From NCBI GenBank assembly GCA_008360955.1, contig LUCM01011113.1:62001-126000 (forward strand): a stretch of 64,000 nt of DNA, read 5' to 3'. The notes beneath the pieces are model-generated. The model made no database searches, had not been told where the DNA came from, and worked only from the letters and a program-made list of their open reading frames with translations. Position numbers and translations under genes: made by a program. Source of the DNA: Fasciolopsis buskii (taxonomy: Eukaryota; Platyhelminthes; Trematoda; Plagiorchiida; Fasciolidae). Positions 35,157-47,194 of the stretch are shown here, one piece after another. Within the stretch, counting starts at the first letter, position 1. Every line of letters begins with the position of its first letter.

Positions 35157-36149
35157 TCTACTGTTTTCCCTAATGCGCGTCAAAACCATGAAAAGGCGAT
35201 GATGTTTCGATCTAGTTGTCACAATGAAAACGCTGGGATGGTCATTCGTTATGAAGTGATTTCGGAAGCCAATGGCTAGTTAGGAAATTTAAAACTTTCG
35301 ACAACTGATCTGTGATTTGAGTTTCCACATACATTGTATAAACTAGTTAAGTTTTGAACACTTCGGCCACATCCTGACATCTGCCGCTGTCATCCAACCG
35401 AGTTTTGCACTTGCGATAAGCACAGTTGGTGTATCTAAACGATGAGCAATGTGCCAAACGTTACTTATGTTAAACCTACTGTTAACAATGTGTAATCATA
35501 ATTGGTCCGTCCTTTGTCTTTATCTTCGAGCTATGCTCTTCAATTGGTTGTGCTATACCGTTGCAACGCTTGATCATGCAACCGAGCACGTCTCTCGGAG
35601 TTTTCGAGAAATCTACCATACCTCTCCATCTAAAAAAACGTTAAAATGTGTTTGCATAGGCCTTTTCATTTTCGTTATCAGCTGTTTTCGACTAGAACAA
35701 GAAATGTCTATTAGAAGATGGATTTTCTTTCAAGATATTAACTCTGCAGTAACGTAAAATATTCAGACATCCTAAAATGAAATGCTTCCCGCTTCCGCAC
35801 ATCAATCTGTCCTACCGGTGCACCCATAACACGTAAGTTGTCGACGCAGATTGGGTTTTCCTTCAGTGAAATCATTATGGTCTCTGTGCCCGATACACAG
35901 CTCTTAAAATTCCCGATTCATAACTTGTTGGAACTTCTTGAGCTTTAACTGCACTGTTGGACGAGGGTCGACGAAAAAGCCCCGGTTTCTAGAGTTTTCT
36001 ACCGTTCTGAGTGAATAGGTAAGTATGAGCTGGTATTTTTATACCCCTGGTGAGATATCGGTGAATCGTTGGATAAGGCGCGAGTACATGAACATCAACA
36101 TCTTTGTTTCACTTCCGGTTCTGACAACTTTTGAGACCGTAACTTCAGG
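35157..36149. other. Mostly no gene; one weak exon candidate
   Basis: At 35,682-35,748 (plus) a strong acceptor (TTCATTTTCGTTATCAG) and a donor TGCA/GTAACG bound a 67-bp segment reading CFRLEQEMSIRRWIFFQDIN (phase 2 in, 0 out). It does not join in phase to neighbouring candidates and is left unassigned. Confidence 0.3.
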
Positions 36150-38190
36150 AAAGGCAACGATGGCCAACTGATCCTTCACTCCCAATGCATTCGTGCCGGC
36201 TACTCTTAAATGCACCCCGATAGCCAAAATACCTGTTCCGTCTCTAGTGAGTAATAAAATATGCGCTATTCACAAAACTACCGGATCTATCTCACTCTTC
36301 GCCCTCGAATAACTGTTCACTTGTGTGTGATTTGCTTTCCTTAACGGTGGCCGAACTCACATGTTTCAGATACCCTAATATCCATCCAAGGCTTTAGTGT
36401 ATACCGATTGAATAGATAATACAGCTCTAAGAATACCAGAGGTGGCGTGGTCACCTACATAAATTCCTCCTGATCCACAAAGTTTGAACCGATTTATCCA
36501 TATTCATTTTCTGGTACTGACTACCTAGCTATTCAGTATCATCCTAAGTTTTCTCAGCATAGGAGCACAATCATAACGAACCTATGCGTAGCCTCATTTT
36601 ACATGCAAACTGATATTTCGTCTTTGTTCGATTTTTTCCTGCCTTTTCTGGTCCCGTTACTGGATGACAACCTACACATCATCACGCCTCGATCCTTCCC
36701 GTTACCGTGTTTGATTTGATTGATTTACCAATTTCCCAACCAGAGGTAACTCCACCCTAGATAGGATCATCACCAACCATCCCCAGTTATTCTGCCTTAC
36801 ACTGTGCTCCACTTTCAATCAGGGATTGTTGTCTGTTACTGTTAAAACCCAAAGTTTATTCCCGGACGGCTTTCCAACTTTTCATTGATTCCAACCAAAC
36901 CAAAATTTTTTCTGGAGAAAGCCTTTTTCTCCTCCAAAGGTCTCTTTCTAATGCAAATCGGCGGCTTGGTTTGTCCCCCAGAAGCACTGTGTAACAGCCG
37001 TATTGCTTCATCAAACCAAACAAGTCCATTTTGAGTACTATGGCTTCCCTGATTCATAACATCACCAAATCTTTGGATGCATCCACTAAATCCGTCCGAT
37101 GCGGTTTGTCCAATTTTTCTCTGCATTCGACTCTGTACCACGGTCTTTACTTCATTGCGAACTTGAACAGTTCGGCTATCCAAAGAGGCTGTTGGCATGA
37201 CCATCAGAAAAATTAAACGAGCAGAACCCAATGCACAAGACTGGGAAGAAATAAATCTATTCCGCTGGTAAATAATTCTGAAGTTCTTCATGGAGCTGTC
37301 CCTTCTTATTTTTTTCAACATACATCAGCGACCTACATGCTAGTTCCCCTGGTCAACTATTCAAATGTGCTGATGACGTTGCTCTGTATCAATCTGCATA
37401 TGGAACTGGAGATTTCCCGAACATTTCCATCAACGTGTCTCCCATTCATGATTTTTCTTTCGTTCTAGCTTAAACTTTAATTTGTCAAATGTGTCGATTA
37501 TGTTTACTTATTCTCGTGTTTACCCAGCCGACCTTTCTTCCATTACGACAGAACCAATCACTAGGGTGGATTCTGTCGAGTACTTAGGAATTACTACTTA
37601 TAAGTACTTAGAATGATTCTTTCACATTTCAAATTGTGTAAAAAGACATGGAAGAGTACCATTTTACATAAACAGACTGCGGCCTTTCTAAATTGAGCAA
37701 ATCTATCTCCCTATTTGTGGACCAGTGATTCCCCCGCTCTTCTCTGTTCTTCCCGTCACTTTTGCCGGCTAACTAAAGAAGAACTTCAGAATTCTTCGTC
37801 GTGGTTTGTCAGTTATCAGTGGTGTATCTCAGACACCACTGAAAGAACTCTGCACCAAACTGTGACGTGTCTATCCGCGTGCGAAAGGTACGTACATAAA
37901 CATCTGTCGGATCCTTCCCATTCCTTAAACAAAGACCTATCTAAACGCCTTTCTCATACCAGGACACGTTCTACCTTTCACTTCACACCTTCTCGCATAA
38001 ATATCTACAGCAACTCAGCTGTTCCCTACCTAGTTCGAATTCTCACCAATCGCGAACAAACCATGACCGGTTTTCTACACAATCTCTCGAATTTCAAAAG
38101 CTTATTATCGGCTTCGATTATTTTCCAATTGTATTCTGATGAGGTGGCGAACGCAGCATCCGTCCAGTATACAAGCCGTTGCTGCTGACT
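36150..38190 (+). mobile_element. CR1-like LINE, degenerate copy 2
   Basis: Parallel to 14,050-16,230 but more decayed. It holds a 5' block (ATGCACCCCGATAGCC-like), endonuclease pieces (GGVVTYINSS, STIITNLCVASF), a TRGNSTLDRIITNHP-like segment, RT near 37,320-37,420 (FKCADDVALYQS, with Tyr of YADD replaced by Cys), and a C-terminal domain (37,715-38,188: LSDPSHSLNKDLSKRLSHTR, AVPYLVRILTN). At least four frame breaks. The minus-strand frame 36,842-37,321 is its shadow. Confidence 0.85.
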
Positions 38191-39336
38191 AGGAATAGGG
38201 TGGACCATCAGCTCCAAAGATCATTCCACTCATACCCAATAGCTTCTTACCCGTAGCATCCACGATGTGAAACAAGTTGCGGGAAATTCACCATGGCACA
38301 TTCCACTGTTAGTTCTCGTTGAGACCACTAGAATTAGCCATCCTTGAGAAGACTTGTGTTAAGTTCACATCCCGTGTTGAGCCGGCGTTCATTAAACACA
38401 CTACTAGCCGAAATAAACGGATGTTTCAAGCAGATGCATAGACTCAACAAAAACCCTCGGTGACACAACGAGACGGGCCAGACCACTACTCACTAAGCTA
38501 GCAGTGAAAAGCAATCGACCAGTGCTCACTAACTTTTTGAGATGGGGGCAACCCTGGCTTTTCAGCCAGTGTGTTTCGAAAGTCTGGTAGTCTAGTAGAG
38601 TCAAAGTTCAATGCAATCTAGCTAACCAGGCACCGAGATTTATGAGTGCCCATCAAAACCCTTAGACAGCTGGGTACACACTAGCGCGCGTTTGGAGCAG
38701 AAATGAGTAATTCAGCACGACGTGCAATCTTGTGAATAGCAACGTCATTTGTGGCTAAATATGGTGGTCGATTTGGGTTCATTGCTGACTCGAACAGGGC
38801 AGAAGCCAGATTCCGCACTGGCCATCGGAGAGTCTAACATTGGCACTTATGAGAAGCAATCGAACGTCTGTACACAGCCAATCGATTGCTGGACGACAGC
38901 ACTGAAGACCAAAAGTGTCTCCTGAGTACAGCATTGATAGAAGGCAGCTGACCTACTCGAACACACATATCTTGCTAAAACCACGAGATCACGTCGTTTT
39001 GCTTTGTGTAAGTTTTTGGTAGAAAGTGTCCTTAATTGCTTCTGTTGGTGTGTGCGCCGGAGCGACAAGCAAATTGCGTCCATCAGAGCGACAAGTGTAA
39101 TATAAACAAACGACCTAATGCAGAGTTTGCTATCATTCCGTTAACGCACACGATAAGGTAAAATGAAACCACGAATAGGCAGCTGGAGCGAAAGCTGACA
39201 AAGTTTGCGAGTAACGAAATAAATCTCTGTTCCTGATGACTGTTGCTGTCGCACACGATTGCTTACATGAATTTTTCAAAAGCATAACAAACCCTCAGGA
39301 GACAATTCTTGTTCAAGTACACTAAGAAGTAGCTAC
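38191..39336. other. No supported gene
   Basis: Probably the decayed 3' flank of the CR1 copy, then intron. Small frames only. Confidence 0.4.
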
Positions 39337-39459
39337 CTATTGCTAACCCTTGTCTGAACAAGTGTGCGATCCCATTTCCTGTTTTCTTTGTCGCGATTCT
39401 TTCAAAATCATGTTTCTCCACGGAACCAACAAAATTACTTTTTCGTTTATCTCTCCTGA
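39337..39459 (-). CDS. Gene M exon 10, tentative
   Basis: Acceptor TTCAATCACCAAG at 39,460 after a long pyrimidine-rich run, donor GCAATAG/GTAGCT at 39,336. Phase 1 in and out. It reads RRDKRKSNFVGSVEKHDFER and continues IATKKTGNGIAHLFRQGLAI. It fits the chain, but the chain also closes without it. Confidence 0.4.
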
Positions 39460-39937
39460 CTTGGTGATTGAAGACCAAAGAAACAAAAGATGATTGACGA
39501 GACGGCTGTCAGGTACTCCCGTTACTAGTTGACGCTTGCCTATGATCCCTTTCACAGACTATTACACGAACAGCCATCTCAGCAAAAAGCAGTTATTTTT
39601 TATACTTAGCCAGGAACCTTTAGCTATTTAACTGGCGTAAACAAAACACGATTTAGGATGTTCCATCACACTAACCATAACAGTTTGGATGAAGAAACGA
39701 CGAACCATAAGCAATCAATCCCATGACGCTAAGCCGCGGCATTGCTTGCCACCCTTTTCTGATCTCTGACCGTAACGCGTGTTTGTGTGACAACTTTTAA
39801 TCAAAAAGGATGACTTACCAATAGCATACTAAGTTACGTATTTAGAAAAACCTCCCCATAAGACACCTAAAATAATTCAGATGAAATTGTCGTAGCTCAT
39901 GGACGTTCCCATACCCTCTCACTGTTTTGTTGTATAG

Positions 39938-40045
39938 CAGTCGACGTCCTGTCAACCAAACAATTCAACCGTCATCTCATAGCTCACTTAAAGATTCAGT
40001 ACACTCGACAAACAGAAACTATGACACAACAATTCGAAATTCAAG
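39938..40045 (+). CDS. Gene P3 exon candidate 1
   Basis: Strong acceptor (CTCACTGTTTTGTTGTATAG at 39,937) and donor TTCAAG/GTCACG at 40,046. Phase 2 in and out. It encodes a Ser/Thr/Asn-rich segment (SRRPVNQTIQPSSHSSLKDS), likely disordered. It joins in phase to 41,795. Confidence 0.42.
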
Positions 40046-40829
40046 GTCACGATTATTGGTCCTCTCCGACAGTGCTGCCTTTGAACTGCTGCACCTATAC
40101 ATCAACCGCAAACTGAAGAATGATACAGAGAGAACAACTAATTGGTGAAGCAAGGATTTTATGGGGCATCTACACATGGGAACAGTAGAATCAGCTTGTA
40201 TGTTCAGGAGGTATAACGTTAGTGATATAAGGTACAGGAATCCGGTTCGTGCATCACAGGTTTGGTGGGCATCGACAAATTAGCCGACATCTTGCGGGCC
40301 TCGGGCATTTTCTAGTAACTGTATTTCAAGGGGATGAATTTCCTGTAGCAGAGACCTGTGTAGGGAAACAGAATGAAGGCGAAATTTAGTTTCCTTAGCA
40401 AGATTATACGGAGTAATAAACTCCACACAGTGTAAACGCTCTTTTACATGCATGGGGCAAGAATGCTTTGAAAGGGATAAAAGTTGCAATCTTCAGCGCT
40501 TACAAAACTGAGGGGACTCACAACCAAAAGTTTGAGTACCAGAACCGCAAATGGTCTTAACAAACTAAGTTATAGTGAGCCGCGCACCAACGAATAGTCA
40601 GCAATCACCAAAATGACTGGCAGAGCTGAGAGTTGAATTTCTCACCTTAGAGGTGGCCAGTTCTCGGTCTATTTGATCATTGCTGATCAAATGTGTACGG
40701 CCGAAATAAACATCCGCTTCCGCTAGCCACCAAAAGCAGGAAATTCTGCGTATCACGCTTTCCTGTTGCAGGCTATATGAAGCTTAACCTGGTTATTGGC
40801 CTAACCGCTTGGTGGAACGGTAGAGTTCC

Positions 40830-41250
40830 GGTACTTGAAGGAATGCAACTATTTCAAGGTTTCTCCATGGATGTGGATGGGGTATATTGCATCACGTAAA
40901 GCCGGAAAGAAATTGGACTTTGAAACGTTTATCCACAAACTAACAGACGTGGTTTCACATACAGTCCGGTCCAAAACCAGCTGTACAGTCGAGGTACCCT
41001 TGTCCAGAACAGCAATGCCATCGGCAAATTCGAGATCTGTGACCCAACGACCGTGATTGAGTTGTATTCCTCGAAAGCTGTTGACATTGTTAAAAACGAC
41101 CGATAACACAGGTCAGCCATGGCAAACACCGGAGTCGGGTGCGAACTCGAGGAATTCTTTGACGTAGGAGCGGACGCCCACTTGCCTCTGTTGACAACTC
41201 GTATGCTCCTAACAATGTGACACACTTTTCGAGCACCTCGTCGCTTCAAA
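40830..41250 (-). mobile_element. LINE fragment, RT palm region
   Basis: The minus strand reads GIQLNHGRWVTDLEFADGIA (the YADD-equivalent is FADG), followed by SLWINVSKSNF and YPIHIHGETL, the usual RT thumb boundary preceding an F-x-YLGS motif. Upstream frames (41,250-41,110) are shifted. The catalytic Asp pair is damaged. It is related to, but not the same subfamily as, the other RTE-like copies. Confidence 0.68.
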
Positions 41251-41269
41251 GTATATATATATATATACT
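41251..41269. repeat. AT microsatellite
   Basis: Short uninterrupted TA run. Confidence 0.85.
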
Positions 41270-41794
41270 TGCTTATTTTTAATTTGGCGAATTATTTTTT
41301 TACAATTGTTTCATTTGACTTGAGGCTTGTATATTAACTAATAAGTAAAAAACATTGATTGTGGCTTACCTTAGCTTGAGCAAGCATTGGTCACGGCGTT
41401 TGTTCAGGTCTTTCACAATGGGATCATGAAGCCATGACAGAGAGGAAACCAATTCAGGTGCAGTTTCTTGTAGATACCGAGTGATTGTTTCGTGGAACGA
41501 TGCGCAGTGCTGACGGGATGCCGGAGCGTCTGCAAACAGAAGAATCTGCGCCTATATCACACAAATAATAGCTGAGCTTAACAATATATCTGGAACCACG
41601 GCAATACAAACAATTTTAATTTGCAAAGACAGAGAAGGACGCCTGTATCCCACTGGTTTCCATGGTCGCAAGCCAATTTTATCGAGGACTTTCGAAACTG
41701 AAGTCGATCATGGCCCAGATTGCAAAACGTTTCATTACCAATTGAAGTGACATTGTTTGTCTTTTGTCACTGATTAATTTGATCTTTCAACTAG

Positions 41795-41900
41795 GAAATT
41801 TGGCCTTTTTGAGCTTGTTGACGTTTCGTCAAATCAAAAAGGGAAACAGATTATTGAACGTCAAAATGTGTCGGGGTCACAGCCGCACCATAAGCCCAAG
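41795..41900 (+). CDS. Gene P3 exon candidate 2
   Basis: Acceptor TTGATCTT TCAACTAG at 41,794 and donor CCCAAG/GTTAAC at 41,901. Phase 2 in, phase 0 out. It reads KFGLFELVDVSSNQKGKQII, then ERQNVSGSQPHHKPK. The longer competing frame (41,764-42,051) has a low-complexity start and no splice logic. It joins in phase to the 44-bp exon at 42,096. Confidence 0.52.
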
Positions 41901-42095
41901 GTTAACCAAGAGATTCAAATGCAAGCCTAAGGACAATGGCCCCATAAATATGGAAGATGACAGTCGACTAACGCTACGCACTTACAACGACCTATGGGCT
42001 AGTGATGAAACGTATGGGAGTAAAACGGTACGCTCAGTGAATAAGATCTAAAAAACAGTATTTTCATCTTAAGATTGCAACGACACTGTTGTTAG

Positions 42096-42139
42096 AAAAA
42101 TACTGAGATGCCTCTATCTTTGACTTGTTTAATAAAGAG
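42096..42139 (+). CDS. Gene P3 exon candidate 3 (44 bp)
   Basis: Acceptor ACACTGTTGTTAG at 42,095 and a consensus donor AAGAG/GTGAGT at 42,140. It reads KNTEMPLSLTCLIK plus a split Arg codon (phase 0 in, 2 out), bridging exons 2 and 4 exactly in phase across introns of about 195 bp and 2.3 kb. Confidence 0.45.
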
Positions 42140-42546
42140 GTGAGTTATCACTTTACTGACTGCAAAGGACTTATTCGTGGGGCAATTTTCCACAACACGA
42201 AAGGAATTATTTCAAGAAACGCAAGCTCTACTGCCGTAGCAGAGATTAACATGCCTCGACGTTCGACCCACTTCGTGGATTTAAGGAAGACAGAAAACTA
42301 TCACCAAATAATAAGACCAAAATAAAGCACTACGAGTCGTACTTGTTGTAGTACAGGACACTAATGAAAATTAGGAAAACAAAATACTCCCATATTTAGT
42401 GAAAAAACGGGAATTCTGCAGGCTAAGTTTGGTGTTTTGATGACAAATGTTTCGACATTAAATTTGACATCAATGTACATTTATGATGTCCCTTACCTTT
42501 GAAACCAAGTAAGTGTCTTGTAATTGAATATATAATTACATGTATA

Positions 42547-42548
<2 letters not shown>

Positions 42549-42579
<31 letters not shown>
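42549..42579. repeat. AT dinucleotide microsatellite
   Basis: About 30 bases of uninterrupted TA, the longest such run in the window. Confidence 0.92.
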
Positions 42580-42581
<2 letters not shown>

Positions 42582-43317
42582 AAAACGGTATCACTACACA
42601 GTGTTTGCGTATTGAGGAAAACATCCGCGGTGAGGGGGCAGAATTAGCTCCTTTTGACGTACCCGCCCCAAAATATTCATTCCCCATTTCATTTTTCGAA
42701 AAGCTCCTTAGGACATTTCCAAATGCTTGTACACCAAGCACTCTGGTCTTGTGTATGGGGCGTTAAATGTAATTAACCGCAGCTCCAGTGGAACCTAGAA
42801 AATCTGAGCAATAATATTTGGTATGCTCGAGAGCTTGACCACGGTTGACATTTAAGAATAATAGATCCCAGCTACTTTCAACCAAGTTTTTAATCTGGAC
42901 TGCGACTCGCAAGTTTATGATTCTGATGGCTCGCCCTCCGGTGGGTTTTTCAGTCTTTGAGGGATCCCCATAGGAACAGTGTGGCTTGTAACCGAAAGAA
43001 AACCATCAAGACAAACCAAAAGGTTTCCTAACAAGTGACGCGTGTCAGCCAGAACCCTTCAAAGTTGAATATTAACGTTCACCCAAACTCGATCGCGAAC
43101 CATGGAAGATCGCTCGTCAGTTCGTTATCACAGCTATTAAGTAAATCGGACTGGCGCTCAGCAATTTATCGAACGCCAACACTGTGTCAATATCTGTCAC
43201 TGGATGGTCCCTAACAAGTGCAAAACAGATGTGCCATACCTCCATGGTTTTTCATGGTGAGTTGGACGTTGATACTCCATGCTGAATAATTTGAGTACAA
43301 CATGGTGTAGTGTGTTT

Positions 43318-43338
43318 AGTATAGCATAGCATAGCATA
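43318..43338. repeat. Pentanucleotide repeat (ATAGC)
   Basis: Three to four tandem copies of ATAGC. Confidence 0.8.
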
Positions 43339-43541
43339 TCAAAGCACCTAATAAAAGACGATGAGTATTAGAAACCACTGACTGTTAGGAAACTGGTGAA
43401 TGGTATTAACCCATTTCGTAGTGTCGTTAGAACACAGTTCACTACTGATTTGCACAAACAATTATCTGCAAGCAGACTAAAAAAAAATTTCGAAGTTGAC
43501 TGTTCATAAGCAGCCTACAAAAAACAACGAATATGCCTTAC

Positions 43542-43827
43542 CTCGAACCGGCTCAACTTCACACGGTGATGATTTTCGTGCACAGTCAGGGTAAGCTTGC
43601 CTTGAGATTGGCGATAATCTTGTCAAATTGGCAAGGTCTGAATCGTCTGGTGTTCCCGGTGTTGAATGCCAGTGCCAGCTATCTACCTCAGTTGTTTGCA
43701 CACTCTCGCCTTCTGCATCGTTTAGGTCTGTGCGAAGAAGACGAAACTTGTTCGGTTCTGGTACTGTTCCCAAAATGGTGTTCAGAATTCCCTGGGGAGC
43801 ACCAATTGCACTCGAGCACGTGGATGC
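43542..43827 (-). CDS. Gene M exon 9 (unknown protein)
   Basis: Consensus donor GTTCGAG/GTAAGG (ending at 43,536) and acceptor GGGTACACAG at 43,828. Phase 0 in, phase 1 out. It encodes 95 residues: ASTCSSAIGAPQGILNTILG, PEPNKFRLLRTDLNDAEGES, DSWHWHSTPGTPDDSDLANL, and a basic, Cys/Pro-containing end. Mostly acidic and Ser/Thr-rich. The plus strand is also open here but lacks splice sites. Joins exon 8 and either exon 10 or exon 13. Confidence 0.62.
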
Positions 43828-44406
43828 CTGTGTACCCGTGAGATCGAGGATGCCGGAGTGTGAGGCAAGATTAAAGAATGTACAACGATGCACCGAGAAA
43901 AAGATGACAAAATGTTATTCCGAAAGTGCGATCGAGCCAACTAAATTTTGCGCGGATCACTTCAGTTTCGTAACAAAAGTTAGCGTGCCAGCCAGCATTT
44001 ACACTAACACAGTCTATAGGATACGTCCTGTATAAGCACTACAGCCTAGTGGCCTTTAAAGTTTGACCTGATAATATATTTTGCGTGCCAAAAACTCTCA
44101 AGTTAACTCCACCGATCACTTTAAGTGCTAACAATCACCTCGCTTAACCCCGTAGCCAGCAGTCGGGTATTTTTCTGGCAACCACTGGAGGAGAACGTTA
44201 AACATGTTACAAGAGTGATGAGTTGAAAAAAGAGCTTCTTGAGGTGCAACGCCTCTGAAGCCAGTCAATCCACGAAACTAACGATATGATCATAGTGTTG
44301 CTCGCAATAACCTCCATCCATTACACGAAAATGAACAGCATGTGCCCCCCATAAATAGCACTGAGATGTTCAGAATACTGCTACTTGTTGTCATGCTAGT
44401 GTTTAG

Positions 44407-44600
44407 GTCAAACTATAAGCAAGATGAGACAAGATCTTCGCAACGGGAAGTTGAAATCGGTGTCTTCCATCCAGGACAGATTCAAAAATGCCAATCACAA
44501 CGAGTATTAGCTGTTGCTAGAGGAATTGCTAGGTGCTGTCAGGCGTTGAGACCAGAGATATCCTCAAGTGTAACTGCAATTCTATCTCCATTAATTATTG
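44407..44600 (+). CDS. Gene P3 exon candidate 4
   Basis: Acceptor TGCTAGTGTTTAG at 44,406 and donor TTATTG/GTAACT at 44,601. Phase 2 in, phase 1 out. It encodes 64 residues (QREVEIGVFHPGQIQKCQSQ, ARGIARCCQALRPEISSSVT, ending LSPLII), with an Ala/Arg/Cys helix-like core. It lies wholly within the 1.3-kb gene M intron between exons 9 and 8, on the opposite strand. Function unknown. Confidence 0.6.
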
Positions 44601-44741
44601 GTAACTTTGAATTTGAAATGACAGGTTTCGTTTGACATTCCGGTCGGGTTGCAGACTAGAACTATTTGGTGTCAAACAGGCTGTCGCCGTCTTCAAATTT
44701 GATTTAAGGTGCTCTAAACTTTCTAATTTACTGCCTCGTAG

Positions 44742-44935
44742 TCAGCTTTTCCAGCTTATTCGATGAAAACTTTTACAAACTACGCCGCAGTTCAACAGTC
44801 GTAAGTCGTCATGTCCCGTTTAGTACCGACGGCCTATTCAATGAACCAATATGTGATGCTTACAAGGACGCCAATGAACAGTTTGTAAACATGATTCTCA
44901 CTGATACCACTCGGCTATTGAACAGTGATTCACTA
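44742..44935 (+). CDS. Gene P3 exon candidate 5
   Basis: Acceptor TTTACTGCCTCGTAG at 44,741 and donor CACTA/GTATGT at 44,936. Phase 1 in, phase 0 out. It encodes SFSSLFDENFYKLRRSSTVV, then FNEPICDAYKDANEQFVNMI and LTDTTRLLNSDSL. This is the most convincing folded-protein sequence of the plus-strand set, and the other two frames are closed. Separated from exon 4 by a 141-bp intron. No family recognised. Confidence 0.65.
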
Positions 44936-45162
44936 GTATGTTACTCGCATTTGCTCACACGATTCCGTTTCCTATCGATTTGTTCCTACGCAACTGCCGT
45001 AGTTCCAGATACCGTTTTAATTTACAATTTGACTACTAGTGCAAGAGCGCTATTTTGAACAAAATACGAGTGCAATCCAAACCCGACAAACTTTCCCCAT
45101 TGCTCTGGTTCCTTTGCGTTAACGTAAAAACTATGAAGAAAAAAGAAACTACAAGTACTCAC

Positions 45163-45364
45163 CTTGTGATGTGGACCAGATTCTAGTGGATGTGCATGTT
45201 GCTCAAGTTTAATTGAAGATTGCACGCAAACGTGTTTCAAACGAGGTGAAACGGTGAAACCAACGGATCGAGTGGTAGGTCTCGCGAATGTACTCTTCGT
45301 GTGCATGTTCGTGGGGTTGCGACACACCAGACCCGTTGTCTCACAGGCGACATTTTTTGTGGAG
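45163..45364 (-). CDS. Gene M exon 8 (unknown protein)
   Basis: Consensus donor CACAAG/GTGAGT (ending at 45,158) and acceptor CTTTGTAATAG at 45,365. Phase 2 in, phase 0 out. It encodes 67 residues, basic and Thr/His-rich (RNPTNMHTKSTFARPTTRSV, KHVCVQSSIKLEQHAHPLES), probably unstructured. Fits exons 7 and 9 in phase. Confidence 0.65.
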
Positions 45365-46269
45365 CTATTACAAAGCGACAGATGGAAATGGCGAACATGA
45401 CTGAATTAACGCAATCAAAATCGAAATTTCAAGACAAAAACCTCTCGGTCGTCATTTAGTTCACTCTATACAACCATCAAACCGCTCTGGTTTTCCACTA
45501 GTGCAGGAGGGTAGCGTTCTTAAGCGCCTACGGTCGCGGTAGGTACGTATACATGGTGCAAAATGTAGGCCCTGTTGAATATAAGTGTAAAACCGTATCC
45601 TAAATATACATAGAACCAGGAAACCAAAGTTGTTGGAAGAGCAATGAAGAAAAGTATATGGATGGGCAAGATAGTATCTTGTGAGCAGAGCGAATAAAGG
45701 TAAACCCTGAAGGAAATCGACGCCATCCGGCGTACGAAACAGAACGCTGAAAAATGAATCCAGGCAATCTTTGTCAATGATTACGTCCAACTGTATTGAC
45801 GTTTATAAGTTTCTTTCTCAAAGCGGGAATCGACTGCCTTTCAGTCATCGGTTAAACGATAGGACAAGGCTTATGCGGATGCTCAACGCTTCCTAGAGAA
45901 ATTTGGCGGTAACCTGTTTGCACCGTCCACGGATAGGTGGAGGGGCCCAGTTCCTGTTTACTGGTGTTTACTGGTGGCGACGACTGCAAGACTTACACCA
46001 GGAAAACACGGCTAGTCCAAGGGACCGGAACGGCTTCAACACCTAATGGTCTCAAATCTCTATTCATGAAAATATGAACCAGATCGAGTGTTGCACAGCG
46101 GTCGTGGCACAGCCGCACGAGTTATATAGACAGACTATGCAGCATCTGCATCAATTATTTCGATTCTGAACCACATCTCCCAGCGACAATTTACATCCAC
46201 CAGAGCCCAACCAGAAAGACAGGAAGTATCAACCGAAGCCAAAACCGAAACTAACTTCCTCATACCACT
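45365..46269. other. No supported gene
   Basis: Two overlapping minus-strand frames at 45,461-45,790, one rich in hydrophobic residues, have no splice or start support. The right part borders the LINE fragment and may be its decayed 3' side. Confidence 0.4.
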
Positions 46270-46900
46270 ACGTCAAGTCACAGCCTCTTTGTTTCTACCA
46301 CCATTGCCCAGCTCATCCAAAAAAGTACGAAAAGATAGACAACGGCCAGATATACGTGATACATGAACAACAAGCCGAAAGCAGTTTAGGGTGATTAAAT
46401 CAGTCAGAAGCCAACTGTTTACAACTAACATACGACGAGGCATTTCGTCATTATTGGGCATAAGCCCTAGTCCCACCTGAGCTATGACGATACAACCCTT
46501 TGAGAACCTACCCATACTTCGCAGGTACTTCATTCCTCAATAAACAGTGTCACAGTGCAGACTAAACAACAGAGTCAAAGGCTGCACGAAATCCTAGCAA
46601 CTCAACGATCGTTGGCCTTTGGAAAATCTGCCGGGGAGTGAAAATGTGGTCGATGCATCCACGATCAGTGCAAAACTCAGCCTACTCCTTGTGAGTTTGG
46701 TTTCCACGCATGTTGTACAACCTGCGAAGGACGATGGACGACAGTAGATCGACGCTATCGAGATTTGGCCAATACCAATGTGATCAGTGCGGCCATTGCA
46801 CGGATTCATACTAAAGATGAAGTCGATAAGCGATTCGCGCCAAGGACTTTCTCAAAATATCAGGCTGTCGGAATGTCCATACCCGCACAGAAATACCGCT
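46270..46900 (-). mobile_element. RTE-like LINE fragment, RT fingers and palm
   Basis: Reading leftwards and combining frames: IGIGQISIASIYC (the GISLLPIASK box), a TEEQAGFR-equivalent region, CIDHIFTPRQI, RPTIVELLGFRAAFDSVVCS (motif A, F-x-x-AFDSV) and an RNEVPAKYG segment. The same junction sequence is seen at 50,520-50,700. Frameshifted and truncated. Confidence 0.72.
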
Positions 46901-47194
46901 TGAAAGCCGAAATAAAGTAAATCAAAACACTGAATGCTTGCTAACATCAACATTCACTAACAATACAGGCGGTTCTGAGAACAAAATTCTCTGAGAAATT
47001 TAACACAAGAATTAAATAAATAAATAAATTCGGAGAACTGACCGGGAAATGTCTTTATTCTGCCCATACTGGTCACATTCATAACATGAGAAATTGCGAA
47101 ATTGAAGTCAGTTTTTCTGCGCATGATTACCAGTGTTCTATATCCGATTAATTTCTAGATCTCTCAAGTTCCTATCCCATAAATCTATTTGTCG
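46901..47194. other. No gene seen
   Basis: AT-rich, with a short AAAT repeat at 47,011-47,030. Confidence 0.5.
47011..47030. repeat. AAAT tetranucleotide microsatellite
   Basis: About four to five tandem copies of AAAT. Confidence 0.8.

Larger units (their letters stand above)
42140..43541. other. Intron of P3 and M
   Basis: Holds an AT microsatellite at 42,549-42,579 and a short ATAGC pentamer run at 43,318-43,338. No gene or named element otherwise. Confidence 0.5.

Noticed and set aside
43533..44035. Plus-strand frames opposite gene M exon 9
   Set aside because: No acceptor or donor support; the minus strand has a GTAAGG donor and fits the chain.
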